Shown piece by piece: positions 1-7,490 of a stretch of DNA of 21,457 bases. The stretch is from assembly GCF_024460475.1 (NCBI RefSeq), contig NZ_JANFYN010000039.1, positions 1-21,457 of the forward strand, given 5' to 3'. Each line of letters begins with the position of its first letter. The stretch's first letter is position 1. The notes under the pieces were generated by a model. That model saw nothing but the letters and a program-made list of their open reading frames with translations, was not told the DNA's origin and searched no databases. A program made the position numbers and the translations under genes. Origin of the DNA: Holdemanella sp. MSK.7.32. GTDB taxonomy: Bacteria > Bacillota_I > Bacilli_A > Erysipelotrichales > Erysipelotrichaceae.

Positions 1-96
1 TGAATATACAAATCCACATTCACATATTCAATTTTACAAATTAACAACACCGTCTACAACCACGGTTATTAAAGGTTGAAAGAAAGGAGAAGTATG

Positions 97-129
97 TTGT
101 AAATGACCAGCTAGATGGGTCATTTACAA
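97..129 (+). promoter_or_regulatory. 12-bp perfect hairpin with nested micro-ORFs ahead of the first gene
   Basis: Arms at 97-108 and 118-129 (TTGTAAATGACC and its exact complement) enclose a 9-nt loop. A good Shine-Dalgarno (AAAGGAG, 84-90) precedes an ATG at 94, which reads Met-Leu-stop. An ATG at 103 in the same frame reads Met-Thr-Ser-stop, and the ATG at 115 lies in the loop. All are in frame with the downstream membrane protein. The arrangement could be a translational leader/attenuator, or a small palindromic insertion that broke the original start region. The hairpin is seen directly; its role is inference. Confidence 0.5.
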
Positions 130-144
130 TATACCAGGGATAAA

Positions 145-843
145 ATGGGCAATTATATGGTGATAGGTATTGTGCTTGTTTTCGTGGTATTGATGTCAAT
201 ACTTCCAAAACCAGTTTATAATGCGATTACGCGTGCTTTTTCAATGCATAAAAATGGAATTCGTAGAATTCAGAAGTATCGTACGACAACCGATTCCATT
301 GGAAATCTAATGTTGGGTATATCGATCGTTTTCTGTATCTTCTATTGTTTCATTCCGTTCTATTCATTTTTATATGGTATATTTTTTATTGTGAGCTACT
401 TATGTCTTTTGGCACAGGCAAATCGTGTTACCACAAAGAAGCCTAAACAAATCGCAAAAACCGTTATCTTTTTGACGAATTTATTTGCGGGTGTCAGCTT
501 TCTAGGTGCACTTGGCTTTTTAAATGGGCATGCATCGGTGGCTGTAATCAATCAGTTCATGATTGATTTTCATGCGCATAAGGTATTCAACATCTTATAC
601 CTTCTACAAAATCGTACTTGGATGTATTGGTTGTTTCAAGGTGCATTGTTTATGTTTCCACTCTTTATTATGTGGTCACACTTTAAATATATGCGATTGG
701 AGAATAGTGTCAAAGCGGTTTATTTTGTGACATATATTATTAAGATGTTATTTTTGATTATGATTGTGTTATGTTTTTCTTGTGAGGCATTTGATTTCTT
801 GGATATGGTATACCAGGTGGATGCACTTAAGAAATTGGCATAG
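145..843 (+). CDS. Polytopic membrane protein of unknown function
   Basis: The protein is 232 aa from ATG 145 (weak AGGGA upstream); an in-frame ATG at 115 would add 10 residues but lies in a hairpin loop without a ribosome binding site. Counting from that upstream Met, hydrophobic segments lie at about residues 14-31, 64-82, 83-99, 115-136, 168-187 and 204-226, giving roughly six membrane spans. Loops between spans 1 and 2 and spans 3 and 4 are Lys/Arg-rich, probably cytoplasmic. No catalytic motif is recognised. It sits 20 bp before the aminopeptidase P gene with the same orientation, so it is likely co-transcribed with it. The best Shine-Dalgarno belongs to a 2-codon ORF further upstream, so the true start is uncertain. 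Confidence 0.7.
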   Translation: MGNYMVIGIVLVFVVLMSILPKPVYNAITRAFSMHKNGIRRIQKYRTTTDSIGNLMLGISIVFCIFYCFIPFYSFLYGIFFIVSYLCLLAQANRVTTKKPKQIAKTVIFLTNLFAGVSFLGALGFLNGHASVAVINQFMIDFHAHKVFNILYLLQNRTWMYWLFQGALFMFPLFIMWSHFKYMRLENSVKAVYFVTYIIKMLFLIMIVLCFSCEAFDFLDMVYQVDALKKLA

Positions 844-863
844 AGGAAAGAAGGATTTAAAAA

Positions 864-2642
864 ATGATTACTCAAAGAATTTCAAAATTGCGTGAGAAGA
901 TGGTGGAGAATAATGTACAGGCATATATTATTCCTACGTCTGACTTTCATGAAACAGAATATGTTTGCGAATATTTCGCATGTCGTAAATATATGTCTGG
1001 ATTCACTGGAAGTGCAGGTGTCTTAGTTGTATTACTGGATAAGGCTGCACTATGGACAGATGGTCGTTATTTTATTCAGGCGGCAAATCAATTGGAAGGT
1101 ACAGGCATTGATTTAATGAGAATGGGTCAGCCTGGAGTTCCTGAATTGGATGCGTATATTGTTGAAAATCTAAAAGAAAACGACACCGTTGGATTTGATG
1201 GTCGTGTTATGAATACAAAGGATGCCTTGGCATATAAATCTGTATTTGATTTGGCACACTTACATATGAATGTAAATCTAGATTTAGTAAATGACGTATG
1301 GACAGATCGTCCACAACTTCCTAGTACACCAACTTTTCATTATTCGGAAAAGTTTGCGGGTGAATCTATGGAAAGTAAGCTTTCTCGTTTGCGTGCTTTC
1401 TTAAGGGAAAACAAAGTCGATTCCATTGTACTTACAAGTGTGGATCAGATTGCGTGGCTTTATAATTTAAGAGCACATGACATTCCTAACTTCCCGGTTG
1501 CGCTTGCATATTCAATCGTATCTTTAGATTCGGCTTCTATTTATATGGATGCTTCTCGTTTGGATGAATTGAGTGAAAAAGAATTTAGTAAGAACAATGT
1601 CACTGTTTGTGGCTATAATGATATGTATGAGGCTACAAAGGCATTGAATGGTTTAGTACTAGTGGATCCTTCGAGTGTAAACTATGCGATTGTTTCTAAT
1701 TTAAAGGCTAAGCCAGTATTTAAGGAGAGTCCAATCATTTTATGGAAGGCTTTAAAGAATGAGACGGAATTAAAGTGTACAAAGTGGGCGCACATTAAAG
1801 ATGGTGTGGCCGTTACTAAATTCATGTATTGGTTAAAGAAAAATGCGGGTAAGATAGAGATGAGCGAAATGAGCGTTCAGTCTAAATTACAAGTTCTTCG
1901 TAGTGAACAAGAAAATTATTTAGAGGATAGTTTTGATACGATTTGTGCCTATAAAGAACATGCGGCTATGATGCACTATTCTTCAAAGCCAGAAACGAAT
2001 GTTGAAATCACAAATTCGGGCATGCTTCTAATTGATAGTGGTGGACAATATTTAGAGGGTACTACAGATATTACACGTACATTTGTGTTGGGTGATATTA
2101 GTGAGGAAGAAAGATATTGGTTTACTAAGGCATTAAGAGGACATATTCGTTTATCGGATGCACACTTCTTATTTGGATGTTCAGGCATCAACTTAGATAT
2201 TCTAGCTCGTGGACCACTATGGGATCAGGATGTAGATTATCAATGTGGTACAGGACATGGTGTAGGTCACTTATTGAATGTGCATGAATCACCAAATGGC
2301 TTTAGATGGAGAGTGTTGCCTCATCGTAATGAAATGTGTGTATTAGATGAGGGTATGATCACTTCAAATGAGCCGGGTGTCTATTGTGAAGGTAAGTTTG
2401 GTATTCGTCATGAAAATGAAATGGTTGTCGTAAAAGGCAATGTGAATAACTATGGTCAGTTCATGCATTTTGAACCAATTACGTTTGTACCTTTTGATTT
2501 GGATGGTTTGGATGTTTCTTTATTGACAAATGAAGAAAAGACTTGGTTGAACAACTATCATAAAGAGGTATTGGAAAAGATCAGTCCTTATTTAACGAGT
2601 GATGAAGCTGAGTGGTTAAAATCGGCTTGTCGATCTATTTAA
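864..2642 (+). CDS. pepP: Aminopeptidase P family protein (M24B, Xaa-Pro aminopeptidase)
   Basis: This 592-aa cytosolic dinuclear-metal peptidase should release an N-terminal residue preceding proline. It has the long three-domain form: two creatinase-like N-terminal domains (about 1-130 and 165-310) and a C-terminal pita-bread domain. Metal ligands typical of M24 are visible: Asp in LLIDSGG (about 391), Asp in TTDITRT (about 402), His in GTGHGVGHLLNVHE (about 463-470), Glu in NEPGVY (about 502) and Glu in IRHENEM (about 517). The start at 864 follows a purine-rich GAGGAAAGAAGG. The stop overlaps the next start (TAATG), so translation is probably coupled to the zinc-ribbon gene. The family call is secure; substrate range is inferred. 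Confidence 0.95.
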   Translation: MITQRISKLREKMVENNVQAYIIPTSDFHETEYVCEYFACRKYMSGFTGSAGVLVVLLDKAALWTDGRYFIQAANQLEGTGIDLMRMGQPGVPELDAYIVENLKENDTVGFDGRVMNTKDALAYKSVFDLAHLHMNVNLDLVNDVWTDRPQLPSTPTFHYSEKFAGESMESKLSRLRAFLRENKVDSIVLTSVDQIAWLYNLRAHDIPNFPVALAYSIVSLDSASIYMDASRLDELSEKEFSKNNVTVCGYNDMYEATKALNGLVLVDPSSVNYAIVSNLKAKPVFKESPIILWKALKNETELKCTKWAHIKDGVAVTKFMYWLKKNAGKIEMSEMSVQSKLQVLRSEQENYLEDSFDTICAYKEHAAMMHYSSKPETNVEITNSGMLLIDSGGQYLEGTTDITRTFVLGDISEEERYWFTKALRGHIRLSDAHFLFGCSGINLDILARGPLWDQDVDYQCGTGHGVGHLLNVHESPNGFRWRVLPHRNEMCVLDEGMITSNEPGVYCEGKFGIRHENEMVVVKGNVNNYGQFMHFEPITFVPFDLDGLDVSLLTNEEKTWLNNYHKEVLEKISPYLTSDEAEWLKSACRSI

Positions 2643-3124
2643 TGAAAGAAAGAATGATACCAATCACATGTCCACATTGTGGGCATGTTTTTGAGATAAA
2701 AAGAGATACGGTTGTGATTGCACAAATGGATAGTGTCGCTAGAATTCGCTTGAATGATGGTTCGTATTTTATGCATCAATGTCAAAAGTGTAAGTCCATG
2801 TTTTATTTGTACTATCCATTTCTATATCGGGATCCGAAAAAGAAGTTTAATCTTGTCTTGACACAACAAAAGAGTATAGATAATTTGAGTGAAGATGAGA
2901 GGGTTGTACTTTGTCATAGTGTTTCACAGTTTCTTTTGGCTTTTAAGATCTATGATCAGTGTTTAAATCCTAAACTTGTACTGGTTAAAAAGAAGCAGTT
3001 GGAAAAAAGATTGGGTCGTAGTATCAAATTTGATTATTATGACAAGAAGAATGGTTGTCTTTGGTTTGAGGATAAGGCTGTATCTTTAACCGAAGAGGAA
3101 TGTAAAGAGATTCTTATTTTGTAG
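2642..3124 (+). CDS. CpXC-domain zinc-ribbon protein
   Basis: A 160-aa protein starting within the pepP stop (TAATG); alternatives are ATG 2654 (Met-Ile-Pro-Ile-Thr-Cys) and an in-frame GTG at 2612. The N-terminus carries TCPHCGH (Cys10, Cys13) and a second knuckle QCQKC about 40 residues later. This is the four-Cys layout of the CpXC domain, a probable structural zinc site. The C-terminal half is Lys-rich and alpha/beta-like without known catalytic residues. The family has no assigned biochemical role. Its overlap with the aminopeptidase gene suggests joint expression. Confidence 0.8.
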   Translation: MKERMIPITCPHCGHVFEIKRDTVVIAQMDSVARIRLNDGSYFMHQCQKCKSMFYLYYPFLYRDPKKKFNLVLTQQKSIDNLSEDERVVLCHSVSQFLLAFKIYDQCLNPKLVLVKKKQLEKRLGRSIKFDYYDKKNGCLWFEDKAVSLTEEECKEILIL

Positions 3125-3146
3125 TATTGTCAAAATAGGTTATAAT
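3118..3146 (+). promoter_or_regulatory. Possible internal promoter upstream of galE
   Basis: A perfect -10 hexamer TATAAT lies at 3141-3146, straight after the zinc-ribbon stop and 25 bp before the galE start. The -35 at the proper 17-bp distance (TTTGTA, 3118-3123) matches consensus at only three positions. TTGTCA at 3127-3132 is too close to serve. It would give a 5' leader of about 20 nt containing the GAGG ribosome binding site. Confidence 0.35.
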
Positions 3147-3171
3147 GTTTGGTAGAAATGAGGTTTTAAGT

Positions 3172-4173
3172 ATGAATATTTTAATTGCCGGTGGTACTGG
3201 ATATATTGGTAGTCATATTTGTGTTGAATTATTAGAAAGTGGTCATGATGTTGTCGTGATTGATGATTTCTCAAATTCAAAACCAGATGTGTTGGAATCG
3301 ATTTATAAAATTACAGGAAAGCGTGTTAAGTTTTATGAATTTAATGTGTTAGATGAAGAAAAAACAGAGTCTGTATTTAAGGAAAATAAATTGGATGCGG
3401 TGATTCATTGTTGCGCATTTAAGGCAGTTGGTGAAAGTGTTCAAAAGCCAATTGAGTATTATACAAATAACTTGATGACAACTTTAATTGTTGCCAAGAT
3501 GATGAAAAAGTATCATGTTCCAAGTATTGTGTTTAGTTCAAGTGCGACTGTTTATGGAGATCCTGAAGTGGTTCCTTTAACAGAAGACTGTAAGCTAGGT
3601 GTTACTACTAATCCATATGGAGCTACAAAGGCGATGATGGAAAGAATTTTAACGGATGTGCAATTCGCCAACCCAGAAATGAGTGTAACTTTACTTCGTT
3701 ATTTCAATCCCATTGGAGCACACGAATCGGGATTGATTGGTGAAAATCCAAAGGGAATCCCCAATAACTTGATGCCATATATTATGAAGGTGGCAACAGG
3801 TGAACTTCCAGAACTTGGTGTATTTGGGGATGATTATGATACACCAGATGGAACGGGTGTTCGTGACTATATTCATGTGGTCGACTTGGCTAAAGGACAT
3901 GTATTAGCGATTGAAAAATACAATACACCAGGTGTTCATATTTGTAACTTGGGAACAGGAAAAGGATATAGTGTATTAGATATTGTACATGCCTTTGAAA
4001 GAGTGAATGGAATCAAGATTCCTTATGTCATCAAACCTAGACGTCCAGGAGATATTGCGACATGTTATGCAGATCCGACTCGTGCTAAGGAACAGCTTGG
4101 CTGGGTAGCTGAAAAGAATCTAGATGATATGTGTAGAGACACATGGAATTTTGCGAAGAAACAATTATTATAG
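3172..4173 (+). CDS. galE: UDP-glucose 4-epimerase
   Basis: GalE interconverts UDP-galactose and UDP-glucose with tightly bound NAD in the Leloir pathway. The 333-aa length is typical. The Rossmann motif GGTGYIGSH (residues 7-15) binds NAD. The catalytic set of the extended SDR family is present: Ser in SSSATVYGDP (about 124-126) and the YxxxK pair at Tyr149 and Lys153, the same numbering as the E. coli enzyme. The start at 3172 has a TGAGG ribosome binding site; an upstream in-frame ATG at 3145 lies in a -10-like sequence and is less likely. The gene shares the window with a lacZ on the other strand, although they are about 7 kb apart and not an operon. Confidence 0.97.
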   Translation: MNILIAGGTGYIGSHICVELLESGHDVVVIDDFSNSKPDVLESIYKITGKRVKFYEFNVLDEEKTESVFKENKLDAVIHCCAFKAVGESVQKPIEYYTNNLMTTLIVAKMMKKYHVPSIVFSSSATVYGDPEVVPLTEDCKLGVTTNPYGATKAMMERILTDVQFANPEMSVTLLRYFNPIGAHESGLIGENPKGIPNNLMPYIMKVATGELPELGVFGDDYDTPDGTGVRDYIHVVDLAKGHVLAIEKYNTPGVHICNLGTGKGYSVLDIVHAFERVNGIKIPYVIKPRRPGDIATCYADPTRAKEQLGWVAEKNLDDMCRDTWNFAKKQLL

Positions 4174-4183
4174 TGAGGTATTT

Positions 4184-5242
4184 ATGGCAAAGATTATTTT
4201 AACGGGGGATCGTCCGACAGGTAAATTACATATTGGACATTATGTGGGTTCCTTAAGAAATCGTGTTCTTTTACAGAATTCTGGAGAATATGATGAAATT
4301 TATATTATGATTGCGGATGCACAGGCATTGACAGATAATTTTGATAATCCGGATAAGGTGCGTGAAAACATTTTAGAGGTGGCTTTGGATTATTTGGCTT
4401 GTGGTATTGATCCGAGTAAGACAACGATTTTTATTCAGTCTGAAATCAGTCAATTGACAGAATTGACATTCTATTATATGAACTTAGTTTCTGTAAGTCG
4501 TCTTCAAAGAAATCCAACTGTGAAGGCTGAAATTAAGATGCGTGGATTTGATGCGAGTATTCCCGTTGGCTTCCAGTGTTATCCAATTTCACAGGCTGCA
4601 GATATTACGGCATTTAAGGCGACTACAGTTCCTGCTGGAGAAGATCAGATGCCTATGATTGAACAGACGCAGGAGATCGTTCATAAATTCAATTCGATTT
4701 ATGGTGAGACTTTAGTAGAACCTAAAATCTTATTACCACAAAACTGTGCTTGTTTAAGACTTCCGGGTACAGATGGTAAGGCCAAAATGTCTAAGTCTTT
4801 GGGTAACTGTATTTATTTGTCGGATGATGAAGAGACAATCAAGAAGAAAGTTATGAGTATGTATACAGATCCTGATCATATTAAGGTGAGTGATCCTGGT
4901 AAGATTGAAGGAAACTGTGTATTTACATATTTGGATGCGTTCTGTAAGCCAGAGCATTTCGAAAAGTATTTGCCGGAATATGAAAACTTGGATGCATTAA
5001 AAGCACACTATCAGCGTGGTGGTTTAGGAGATGTGAAGGTTAAACGTTTCTTAAATAGTGTTATGCAAGAAGAGTTGGCTCCAATTCGTGAAAGAAGATT
5101 AGAATGGCAGGCTAAACTTCCTGAAGTTGTCAAGATTCTAGAAGAGGGTACGAAAAAGGCGTATGCGACTGCGGAAAAGACTTTGGATGAAGTGAAGTCG
5201 AGTATGAAAATCAATTATTTCAAAGATAATTCTTTGATCTAG
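4184..5242 (+). CDS. trpS: Tryptophanyl-tRNA synthetase
   Basis: This class I aminoacyl-tRNA synthetase charges tRNA-Trp in the cytosol. It is 352 aa from ATG 4184, which has a GAGG ribosome binding site 10 bp after the galE stop. The class signatures are the HIGH box at residues 16-19 (in PTGKLHIGHYVG) and KMSKS at 201-205. GDRPTGKLH and the DAQALTD block are also typical of TrpRS. The length fits the bacterial enzyme. No T-box leader is seen, so it is probably expressed from the upstream housekeeping transcript. Confidence 0.97.
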   Translation: MAKIILTGDRPTGKLHIGHYVGSLRNRVLLQNSGEYDEIYIMIADAQALTDNFDNPDKVRENILEVALDYLACGIDPSKTTIFIQSEISQLTELTFYYMNLVSVSRLQRNPTVKAEIKMRGFDASIPVGFQCYPISQAADITAFKATTVPAGEDQMPMIEQTQEIVHKFNSIYGETLVEPKILLPQNCACLRLPGTDGKAKMSKSLGNCIYLSDDEETIKKKVMSMYTDPDHIKVSDPGKIEGNCVFTYLDAFCKPEHFEKYLPEYENLDALKAHYQRGGLGDVKVKRFLNSVMQEELAPIRERRLEWQAKLPEVVKILEEGTKKAYATAEKTLDEVKSSMKINYFKDNSLI

Positions 5243-5253
5243 GGGTATAGAAA

Positions 5254-5598
5254 ATGGTAGTTGTAGATAAAGAAAATTTTATGGGTGGTACTGGTATTGC
5301 ACATTTTGAACATATCATGAGTGCTCAAGAGATGCATGGTATGAATCGTGTGTATGCCAAGGTCACTTTAAAGAAGGGTTGTAGTGTTGGTTATCATGTG
5401 CATAATGGAGATGGCGAAGATTATTTCGTTCTTTCTGGAGTGGCAACATTGGATGATAATCATGAGCGAACTTTATATTTAAAGCCAGGGGAACATTATT
5501 TTACACCAAGTGGCAAGGGTCATAGTATTTTGAATGAACAAGATGAGGATCTAGTCTTCATGGCTTTGATTATTTATGATTCTCAACAAAAAATGTAA
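5254..5598 (+). CDS. Small single-domain cupin protein
   Basis: A 114-aa protein with ribosome binding site AGGGG and start at 5254, 11 bp after trpS, so probably the last gene of this run. Cupin motif 1 is visible as GYHVHNGDGEDYFVLSG (two His and one Glu as metal ligands) and motif 2 as PSGKGHSILN (third His). A single conserved beta-barrel domain binding a divalent metal is expected. Such small cupins may be isomerases, dioxygenases or sugar/ligand binders, and the sequence does not say which. Confidence 0.88.
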   Translation: MVVVDKENFMGGTGIAHFEHIMSAQEMHGMNRVYAKVTLKKGCSVGYHVHNGDGEDYFVLSGVATLDDNHERTLYLKPGEHYFTPSGKGHSILNEQDEDLVFMALIIYDSQQKM

Positions 5599-5640
5599 AC
5601 AGATTACTAATTTGTGCAAACACAATGAACAAAATTGATA

Positions 5641-5673
5641 TATAATACTATTAGTTTTGTGAAAGCGGTTTCG
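5641..5673 (+). promoter_or_regulatory. -10 element with CcpA cre-like box just downstream
   Basis: TATAAT at 5641-5646 lacks a clear -35 at 17 bp. TGAAAGCGGTTTCG at 5660-5673 matches the CcpA cre consensus TGWAANCGNTNWCA at every position but the last. It sits at about +7 to +20 relative to the predicted transcription start, a position known for roadblock-type catabolite repression. The match is seen in the sequence; CcpA control is inference. Confidence 0.55.
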
Positions 5674-5792
5674 CACATAGAACTATTTCTCTCTATAATA
5701 TTTCTGTGAGAAATAATCCGTCAATTTATTCTCTTAAATCGCGACTTAATAGAGGATACCTTAAGAGTAGGAATGCGCGCCTACTCTTTTTT
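5652..5792 (+). ncRNA. Candidate ~140-nt small RNA under carbon-catabolite control
   Basis: The stretch runs from the -10 element to a strong intrinsic terminator and contains no ATG-initiated ORF. It can form a hairpin TATTTCTC / GAGAAATA around a 16-nt loop, and a second imperfect hairpin before the terminator. It ends about 70 bp before the next gene, behind the terminator, so it is not an obvious leader for that gene. No known RNA family was recognised. Confidence 0.4.
5763..5792 (+). terminator. Rho-independent terminator
   Basis: A 9-bp perfect stem (AAGAGTAGG, 5763-5771, with CCTACTCTT, 5780-5788) and an 8-nt GC-rich loop are followed by a T run to 5792. It separates the small-RNA candidate from the ATPase gene. 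Confidence 0.85.
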
Positions 5793-5861
5793 GTTGCATA
5801 AATGGTTTAAAATGATTGAAATTAAGTACAAAATGTATGGAAAATGTAATATTATTAAATC

Positions 5862-7064
5862 ATGAAAAGATTAAGTAGGATTGAGATATATAATTTTAAG
5901 AATATTAAAAGAGCCGAATTAGATTTTAAGAATTCTATACTGGGTTTGTATGGACCGAATGGTTCTGGTAAAACAGCTTTGATCGATGTGTTGGATTTAA
6001 TTAAGACCATTTTATGTGGTCAAAAAGTTTCATCGGATTTTTCAAATATGATTCATGTAGATGCAGACTATTCTAGAATTGTAGTGCAGTTTACTATTGA
6101 TGAGAATGAAAGGCATAGTGAAATTGAATATTCGTTTAAATTCAATAGATCTTGTATTTATGATGAGATTCTTTCTTATGCGTATATGGATGGTGAAACA
6201 AGAGTTGTAAAGTCTAAATTGATAGATACTTCAAATTCAATGACTTTTGGTCCTGTATCCAAATATAAGTCTTTGATTGGAACTTCAAAAGAGAATGAAT
6301 TGGATGTTATGGTGATTAGAAAGATGGTTCGTAAGGAATTTCGATCATTTATTTTTTCAAGTGAGTTTTTGGAAGTAGTTCGAAATAGAAATAACGAATG
6401 TAAAGATGAAGAGTTTATGCGTCATATGTATATTTTAGAGAGTTTGGTTAATTTTGCGAATTATGAATTGTTTGTCGTGAAATCAAAGTGTTGTATAGAT
6501 GATTCAATGGTTCTTTCTAAAAGTGCTTTGGATGTTTATAAGAGAAAAATTGAAAGTATGAATCGAGTTGTTCCTTATTTGGTGCCTGATCTTACACTGG
6601 ATGTACAAGTGCTTGGAAAGGAATTGATGAGGGATAGTTCTGTTGGATATCGTGTTGAATTGGTTTCCAATAAAATACCATTTAAGTATGAGTCGGATGG
6701 TGCAAAGAGAATTGTATCAATACTACAACCTTTGATTGAGATTTTCAATAATACTTCAGTTGTCGTTGCGATTGATGATTTGGATTGTGGTATACATGAA
6801 TATTTGTTTGGTGAAATAGTAAAGATGATGAGTGAACAAGCTAAGGGGCAATTGATTTTTACGGCGCATAATTTGCGTCCCATGGAAATAATAAATAAGA
6901 AGTTTCTAGTATTCACAACTACAGATCCAGACAATCGATATGTTCGTTATAAGAACATTGCAGCACATAATAATTTAAGGGATGTATATTTAAGAGATAT
7001 TGCATTAAGTGATTTCGTAAAGAGTGCAGAGATTTCTTATGGGTTAAGAAAAGCAAAAGGGTAG
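5862..7064 (+). CDS. AAA/ABC-like ATPase (AAA_15/AAA_21 type), stand-alone
   Basis: A 400-aa SMC/OLD-like ATPase. The N-terminal RIEIYNFKNIKRAELDF strand is followed by a Walker A GPNGSGKT (31-38). Near the C-terminus come a Walker B strand SVVVAIDDLDCGIHEYL (Asp305, Asp306) and a switch-type His in FTAHNL (His336). The usual catalytic Glu after Walker B is Asp here. The protein stops soon after the ATPase core, with no fused TOPRIM nuclease and no partner gene following. No Shine-Dalgarno precedes ATG 5862; a -10-like TATTAT at 5850-5855 would start the transcript at or next to the ATG, so the mRNA may be leaderless. Relatives occur in phage-defence and abortive-infection modules. The ATPase family is sure; the role is not. 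Confidence 0.85.
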   Translation: MKRLSRIEIYNFKNIKRAELDFKNSILGLYGPNGSGKTALIDVLDLIKTILCGQKVSSDFSNMIHVDADYSRIVVQFTIDENERHSEIEYSFKFNRSCIYDEILSYAYMDGETRVVKSKLIDTSNSMTFGPVSKYKSLIGTSKENELDVMVIRKMVRKEFRSFIFSSEFLEVVRNRNNECKDEEFMRHMYILESLVNFANYELFVVKSKCCIDDSMVLSKSALDVYKRKIESMNRVVPYLVPDLTLDVQVLGKELMRDSSVGYRVELVSNKIPFKYESDGAKRIVSILQPLIEIFNNTSVVVAIDDLDCGIHEYLFGEIVKMMSEQAKGQLIFTAHNLRPMEIINKKFLVFTTTDPDNRYVRYKNIAAHNNLRDVYLRDIALSDFVKSAEISYGLRKAKG

Positions 7065-7135
7065 TGTAGTATTACCTTTGTCTTAATTGCATAGCATAAT
7101 TCAATGAAAATTTAAATGTAAAGGAGCTAATATTT

Positions 7136-7272
7136 ATGGGTAATACAATAGATTTCAATATTCGTGTAGATAGTGATATTAAGAAACAAAGTGAAGCGAG
7201 TATGATAATTTGAATATCGCAATTCATGTTAATGGTTTTCTTATTGATGTTCGTTTAGAGAATCTATGTTAG
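7136..7272 (+). pseudogene. RelB/DinJ-type antitoxin remnant
   Basis: A perfect AAAGGAG ribosome binding site precedes ATG 7136, which reads MGNTIDFNIRVDSDIKKQSE, the classical N-terminus of DinJ/RelB antitoxins (ribbon-helix-helix DNA-binding strand). It reaches a TGA at 7211. In the next frame the reading continues as YDNLNIAIHVNGFLIDV, matching the usual family continuation (YdnLGlnisTAINvFL), to a TAG at 7270. The gene is frameshifted and diverged. No RelE/YafQ toxin follows; 7273-7420 is AT-rich, and only a short Trp/Tyr-rich reading near 7350-7395 is discernible. Confidence 0.7.
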
Positions 7273-7429
7273 AAGCAGTATTTAGTATTGAAAGATGTTA
7301 GTTTGTGACTGATTTTAATACAAATTCACTAAAAAGTACAAAGACAAATGGGAATATTGGGACTATAATAAAAATGTATTAAGTGCTAATACATAAAACT
7401 TCCTTTCTATCTTAAAACTATGGGAAATG

Positions 7430-7457
7430 CGGCAGGACTTTGTGTCTTGTCGTTTTT
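7430..7457 (+). terminator. Intrinsic terminator upstream of the S66 peptidase
   Basis: A 9-bp stem with two G-U pairs (7430-7438 with 7444-7452), a 5-nt loop and TTTTT. It closes the decayed antitoxin region. A -10-like TATAAT follows at 7462-7467 and could start the peptidase transcript. Confidence 0.65.
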
Positions 7458-7490
7458 CCTTTATAATGGGTGTGGAGGTTTTTTTTGTGT

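Noticed and set aside
3127..3146. TTGTCA as a -35 for the TATAAT before galE
   Set aside because: The spacing is only 8 bp, far too short for a sigma-A promoter.
5717..5737. Short stretch CCGTCAATTTATTC resembles the complement of the conserved 16S rRNA region near position 910
   Set aside because: Only about nine consecutive bases match before divergence, which is expected by chance in a 21-kb window.
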